DNA of 64,000 nt, from NCBI GenBank assembly GCA_016192145.1, contig JACPUT010000002.1, forward strand, positions 496,001 to 560,000, given 5' to 3'. Source of the stretch: Acidobacteriota bacterium. Lineage in GTDB: Bacteria; Acidobacteriota; Holophagae; Holophagales; Holophagaceae. Each line of letters opens with the position of its first letter. Position 1 is the first letter of the stretch. The notes beneath the pieces are model-generated. The model saw only the letters and a program-made list of their open reading frames with translations. It did no database searches and was not told where the DNA came from. Shown here piece by piece: positions 60,167 through 64,000 of the stretch. A program made the position numbers and the translations under genes.

Positions 60167-62059
60167 ATGTCCCGACCGCCCCTCGGCCTTCCCTTCCTGC
60201 TGGGCGCCGCCCTGGCGGTGCCCCTGCTGGCGGCCCCGCCCCAGAAGGCGCCCAAGCGCTACGCCATCAAGCAGTTCATGGCCACGACGGCCTACTCGGG
60301 GGCCAGCTTCAGCGCGGATGAATCCCGCGTGCTGCTGACCTCCAACCAAACGGGCGTTCCCAATGCCTACACCCTGGCCGCGAAGGGCGGAACCCTCCAA
60401 CCCCTGACCGATTCGGCCAAGGACAGCACCTACGGCGTGAGCTACTTCCCCAAGGACGATCGCATCCTCGTCACCCGGGATAGCGGGGGCAACGAGCTGA
60501 ACCACCTCTTCGTGCGCGAGAAGGATGGGAGCCTCAAGGACCTCACGCCCGGGGAGAAGCTGAAAGCGGGCTTCATGGGGTGGACCAAGGATCACGCGGC
60601 CTTCTACGTGAGCACCAACGAGCGGGATCCCAAGTTCATGGACGTCTACCGCTACGCGACGGATGGCTATGCCCGCACGATGATCTTCAAGAACGAGGGC
60701 TATTTCCCCGGTGACGTGAGCCCGGATGGGCGCTGGCTCTCCCTGTCCAAGACCAATACCACCACCGACCGGGAGTGCCACGTGGTGGACCTGAAGACGG
60801 GGGAGGTCAAGCAGCTCCTGGCCCATGCGGGCCGGGTGGCCCAGGTGGGGCCCAGCGACTTCACGCCCGACTCCAAGGGGCTCATCGTCTCCAGCAACGA
60901 CGGCTCGGAGTTCAGCCGGATCTTGATGGTGGATTTGGAGACGGGCGCCGCCAGGGAACTGGAGAAGGCGGACTGGGATATCAGCGCCTGCTATCACTCG
61001 GAGGATGGCCGCTACCGCGTCACGGTCATCAATCAGGACGCCTCCACGGTGATCCGCGTGCTGGATCTGAAGTCGGGCAAGGCCCTGCCCCTGCCCAAGG
61101 TGCCCGTGGGTGAAGTGCGGGGGCTCACGTTCAGCCGCAGCGGCGCGAAGGCGGCCTTCTACGTGAACGGGGACCGCAGCCCCTCGAACCTCTGGGTCTG
61201 GGATCTGAAGACGGGGCAGGCGAAGGCGCTCACGAAGTCCCTCAGCCCTGAGATCGATGCCGGTGATCTGGTGGATAGCCGCATCGTGCGCTTCCAGAGC
61301 TTCGATGGCCTGAGCGTGCCCTCCGTGTTCTACCTCCCCAAGGGAGCCTCGGCCAAGGCCAAGGTGCCGGCGGTGGTCTACGTCCACGGCGGCCCCGGGG
61401 GCCAGACCCGCACGGGCTACAACGCCCAGATCCAGTACCTGGTGAACCACGGCTACGCCGTGCTGGGCATCAACAACCGCGGCTCCAGCGGCTACGGCAA
61501 GTCCTTCTATGCCGCCGATGATGGCAAGCACGGTCGCGAGCCCCTCTGGGATTGCATCGAGGCGAAGACCTTCCTCGCCTCCATGCCGGAGATCGACGGC
61601 CAGCGCATTGGCATCATGGGCGGGAGCTACGGCGGCTACATGACCCTCGCGGCCCTGGCCTACCGGCCCGAGGCCTTCAAGTGCGGCGTGGATATCTTCG
61701 GCGTGAGCAACTGGATCCGCACCCTGGAGAGCATTCCCGCCTGGTGGGAGGCCCAACGCAAGGCCCTCTATGTGGAGATCGGGGATCCCACCAAGGATCG
61801 GGACTTCCTCAAGGCCACCTCGCCCCTCTTCGCGGCGGATCAAATCCGCATGCCCCTGATGGTCATCCAGGGCGCCAACGATCCCCGCGTCATCAAGCCC
61901 GAGAGCGACGACGTCGTGGCGGCCGTGAAGAAGAACAACGTGCCCGTGGAATACGTGGTCTTCGAGGACGAGGGGCATGGATTCTCGAAGAAGAAGAACC
62001 AGGAAGTCGCGTATGAGGGGGTTCTGGCCTTCTTGGATCGCTATTTGAAAGCCCGATAG
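60167..62059 (+). CDS. Secreted S9-family serine peptidase
   Basis: 630 residues with a signal peptide (MSRPPLGLPFLLGAALAVPL) and cleavage near AAPPQ. The WD40-like propeller spans about 40-360 (repeats such as VSPDGRWLSLSKTN). The catalytic domain has VYVHGGPGGQTRTGYN, the nucleophile elbow GGSYGG (Ser487), GANDPRV (Asp572) and EDEGHGF (His604). Likely an exported dipeptidyl- or oligo-peptidase acting on small peptides. It is a distant relative of the S9 enzyme at 7485. Followed by a strong terminator at 62078. Confidence 0.93.
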   Translation: MSRPPLGLPFLLGAALAVPLLAAPPQKAPKRYAIKQFMATTAYSGASFSADESRVLLTSNQTGVPNAYTLAAKGGTLQPLTDSAKDSTYGVSYFPKDDRILVTRDSGGNELNHLFVREKDGSLKDLTPGEKLKAGFMGWTKDHAAFYVSTNERDPKFMDVYRYATDGYARTMIFKNEGYFPGDVSPDGRWLSLSKTNTTTDRECHVVDLKTGEVKQLLAHAGRVAQVGPSDFTPDSKGLIVSSNDGSEFSRILMVDLETGAARELEKADWDISACYHSEDGRYRVTVINQDASTVIRVLDLKSGKALPLPKVPVGEVRGLTFSRSGAKAAFYVNGDRSPSNLWVWDLKTGQAKALTKSLSPEIDAGDLVDSRIVRFQSFDGLSVPSVFYLPKGASAKAKVPAVVYVHGGPGGQTRTGYNAQIQYLVNHGYAVLGINNRGSSGYGKSFYAADDGKHGREPLWDCIEAKTFLASMPEIDGQRIGIMGGSYGGYMTLAALAYRPEAFKCGVDIFGVSNWIRTLESIPAWWEAQRKALYVEIGDPTKDRDFLKATSPLFAADQIRMPLMVIQGANDPRVIKPESDDVVAAVKKNNVPVEYVVFEDEGHGFSKKKNQEVAYEGVLAFLDRYLKAR

Positions 62060-62077
62060 GCGCATGTGTCTGAATGA

Positions 62078-62107
62078 CAAAACGCCCCCAAATTCGGGGG
62101 CGTTTTG
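62078..62107. terminator. Rho-independent terminator
   Basis: CAAAACGCCCCC and GGGGGCGTTTTG are perfectly complementary 12-nt arms with a 6-nt loop, and the stem ends in a T4 run in the plus direction. It lies 19 bp after the S9 peptidase stop and suits termination from either side. The gap from here to the comEA start is A+T-rich and shows no gene. Confidence 0.85.
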
Positions 62108-62273
62108 CTAGTCCTTGAAAACGAATGAATTGAGCGATTGAATTCGAACTCGTGTAACCAAACGCTGACACAGGTGAAATTGATAATTTGATATAAGTCC
62201 ATGTTTATTGGTTAGTTGCATGGTTGGCATTCCTGTCGCCCTTCCTCCTTCGCCTGTTCACCAAGGAGGAACC

Positions 62274-62522
62274 ATGATCAAGGCTCATTTCCATACCTTC
62301 CTGCTGGGTCTCGTGGCCCTGCCCCTGACGGCCGCCGCAGGCGGGGGCAAATCCAAGCCCAAGGGCCCCGTCCACCCCGTGAACCTCAACGCGGCCACGG
62401 TCACGGAGCTCATGCAGCTGCCCAAGATCGGAGCGAAGACCGCCGAGCGCATCGTCTCCTGGCGGATGAAAACGTCAGTTCAGAATGCGAATTCGGGTAG
62501 ATCTCTGCTAATTGGCAATTAG
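62274..62522 (+). pseudogene. Truncated ComEA-like helix-hairpin-helix protein
   Basis: The ATG at 62274 follows an excellent AAGGAGG. A signal segment (FHTFLLGLVALPLTAAAGGG) precedes NLNAATVTELMQLPKIGAKT, the first helix-hairpin-helix of ComEA-type DNA-uptake proteins. Just after AERIVSWR the sequence departs from the family (MKTSVQNANSGRSLLIGN, stop). The expected second hairpin (about 30 more residues with a second PxIGxKxA) is missing. The change coincides with the start of an A+T-rich segment at about 62467, so the gene appears to be interrupted. As encoded, the product is 82 residues and unlikely to bind DNA normally. Confidence 0.75.
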
Positions 62523-62903
62523 ACGTGCGAATCTAAACGTTTCTTTGCGAATCGAAAGGAAAGCAGGCCGTTGAGGTTGGATTGGGATGAAAACCTGTTC
62601 AAAATTTTTTTAAACTGCTGATTCAAAATGGTTTACCCAAATGGCCGCGAGCTCCTGATGCAACTTCTTCCTCGTTATTGACGCTACTTCTTGCAACATG
62701 CAGATTTCAGGTGGCTTAACCTGGATCACTCATGCGTGAACGCCATGAGTCGAAAATACAGCTGGGATTTTCGGCTGAGAAAACTCCTCTCAATCTTTTC
62801 TTGAAGGGGCGATTTGCGGGCCTATTCCTATCGGCCCCATCCGCCACTTGGAGTGTTGGCACCTCCTTTCGGGAGGAGGGCGTGCCCCATCCAGGGATTT
62901 CTA
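62467..62903. other. A+T-rich foreign segment with TGCGAATY repeats
   Basis: Base composition falls sharply where comEA breaks off. Three copies of TGCGAAT[TC] occur at 62487, 62526 and 62546. They resemble the repeated binding motifs found near ends of some insertion sequences, but no transposase and no defined terminal inverted repeats are visible in the window. No gene is supported here; the next gene is the histidine kinase at 62904. Confidence 0.4.
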
Positions 62904-64000
62904 TTAACCCCGGCTGTTTCGAGGCTGATGGGGCAAACGCAAGGAGAAGCTACAGCCGTGGCCATCGATTCGATTTTCGACGGAAAGGGATCCTCCATGC
63001 GCCTCCACAATCCAGGCGGTGATGGATAGGCCCAGACCAGCTCCCTGCCCAGCGTCTCGGGTTCTGGCGGAGTCGGCTTGATAGAATCGTTCGAAAATTC
63101 GGGAGAGATGTTCCTTTGGGATGCCAGGGCCAGAATCTTTGACGGTGATCCGTACCCAGCTCGCCTCTTGGGCAAGGTCAACCCAAACTTGCCCGGCGGT
63201 TGGAGTGAACTTGATCGCGTTGTCGACGAGGTTGGCCAGGGCTTGCCGCAACCACCGTTCGTCGCCCAGCACGGCCATGTGCCCGGAAGTGGAGCTCTCC
63301 AATTGAACCTCTTTGGCATTAGCGAGGATTTGGAAGGCGTCCACTACCTCAGTCGCGAGCAAGCCTAGATTCAACGGAGTCAGCTCAAGTTCCAGCCTCC
63401 CTGAATCGGCGCGGGCTAGTAGGAGCAAGTCAGCGCTGATTTTCCGGATACGATCCACTTCCTCTCCCAGGCTCTCCAAGGAACATCGGTACTCTTCAGG
63501 AGTCCGCGGCCGATTCAAGGCCACATCTATGGTGCTTCGCATGATGGCAAGGGGGCTGCGAAGCTCGTGAGACGCGTCGGACGTGAAACGCTTCATCCCC
63601 TCGAAAGTTCGTTCTAGCCTTTCGAACATCCGGTTGAGTGTGTCCACAAGGCGGCCCAACTCATCGGAATTCCCGGGGTGGGGAATTCGCGAGGCCAGGT
63701 TCTGGGCTCCGATGGCTCGGGCCTGTTGGGTGATACGGTCCACTGGGGATAGGGCTCGGCTCGCCATCCAATAGCCCCCCAGGGCCGCGAAAAGAATGGC
63801 CACCGGCACCATGAACAACAGGGAAAGGGCCAAAGCATGGAGGGGCTCTTCTACGTCGCCCAGCCGATCCATCACGCGGATCAAGCCCTGGCGCCCCGCC
63901 TGAGACCTGTAGGGCAGAGAATGCACCCGAAGGGACTCTCCACCAGCCATCAGAGTCTCGAATGGAACCGTCGTGGTCATCGCCTCCAGAGAGGATGGGG
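62904..64000 (-). CDS. Membrane sensor histidine kinase, C-terminal part (cut by window edge)
   Basis: 365 codons are visible and the frame stays open past the right edge. The visible part has a transmembrane helix (ALSLLFMVPVAILFAALGGY) followed by a HAMP-like linker (ALSPVDRITQQARAIG), the HisKA site ASHELRSPLAIM, the ATPase N box ALANLVDNAIKF, the G1 DSGPGIPKEHL and the G2 GAGLGLSI. It resembles heavy-metal sensor (CusS-like) kinases but the sensor domain is outside the window. Composition is slightly lower in GC than its neighbours. Its partner regulator would lie beyond the right edge. Confidence 0.88.
   Translation of the reverse strand, partial: PSSLEAMTTTVPFETLMAGGESLRVHSLPYRSQAGRQGLIRVMDRLGDVEEPLHALALSLLFMVPVAILFAALGGYWMASRALSPVDRITQQARAIGAQNLASRIPHPGNSDELGRLVDTLNRMFERLERTFEGMKRFTSDASHELRSPLAIMRSTIDVALNRPRTPEEYRCSLESLGEEVDRIRKISADLLLLARADSGRLELELTPLNLGLLATEVVDAFQILANAKEVQLESSTSGHMAVLGDERWLRQALANLVDNAIKFTPTAGQVWVDLAQEASWVRITVKDSGPGIPKEHLSRIFERFYQADSARTRDAGQGAGLGLSITAWIVEAHGGSLSVENRIDGHGCSFSLRLPHQPRNSRG

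Overview
The window is high-GC DNA (about two thirds G+C by eye) from a Gram-negative bacterium. It encodes two TonB-dependent receptors, several lipoproteins and an OmpA-type protein, all pointing to an outer membrane. High GC, secreted S9 peptidases, REC-DUF4388 regulators and a MoxR/DUF58/DUF4129 cluster would fit an Acidobacteriota of the Holophaga/Geothrix type; that placement is inference and no rRNA is present to test it. No rRNA, tRNA, CRISPR array or complete transposon was recognised.

Layout. 1-10 kb: metK (cut by the window edge), a coiled-coil lipoprotein, a large lipase-like lipoprotein, a PlsC acyltransferase, a Spinster-like MFS exporter and an S9 peptidase. 10-17.4 kb: a low-GC membrane coiled-coil gene, a holin-family protein, an AraC-MGMT fusion followed by AlkA (alkylation repair), a SulP transporter and small secreted or reductase-like genes. 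17.3-35 kb: an LNS2-type phosphatase, a hybrid histidine kinase, dnaE, two TonB receptors, purF and a set of small secreted proteins. 35.6-42.7 kb: a tightly packed operon RDD - SpoIIM-like - DUF4129 - DUF4350 - MoxR ATPase - DUF58. 42.7-53 kb: TlpA thioredoxin, a tandem-rhodanese sulfurtransferase, an MFS transporter, ornithine aminotransferase flanked by two tiny related proteins, a secreted TPR protein, an OmpA protein and a TIGR00300-type ornithine cyclodeaminase-like enzyme. 53-64 kb: a GH113-like hydrolase, two REC-DUF4388 regulators, a serine-pathway pair (class V aminotransferase and serA), a GxxExxY nuclease-like gene, a phosphatase, a second S9 peptidase, a broken comEA and a sensor kinase cut by the right edge.

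The most striking signal is not a conventional gene. At least thirteen intergenic palindromic elements share one architecture: a left arm made of short (7-10 bp) G-rich tandem units, a spacer of 4 to about 400 bp, and a right arm that is the near-exact reverse complement. The unit differs between elements, but the two arms of each element match each other closely. In one of them (58933-59435) the spacer carries a GxxExxY-family PD-(D/E)xK nuclease-like gene whose N-terminus is encoded by the arm itself. This looks like a dispersed element system with one gene-bearing copy and twelve gene-less copies. Several elements lie beside truncated gene fragments (7.2, 17.1 kb).

Most long antisense open frames here are by-products of high GC and were not annotated.
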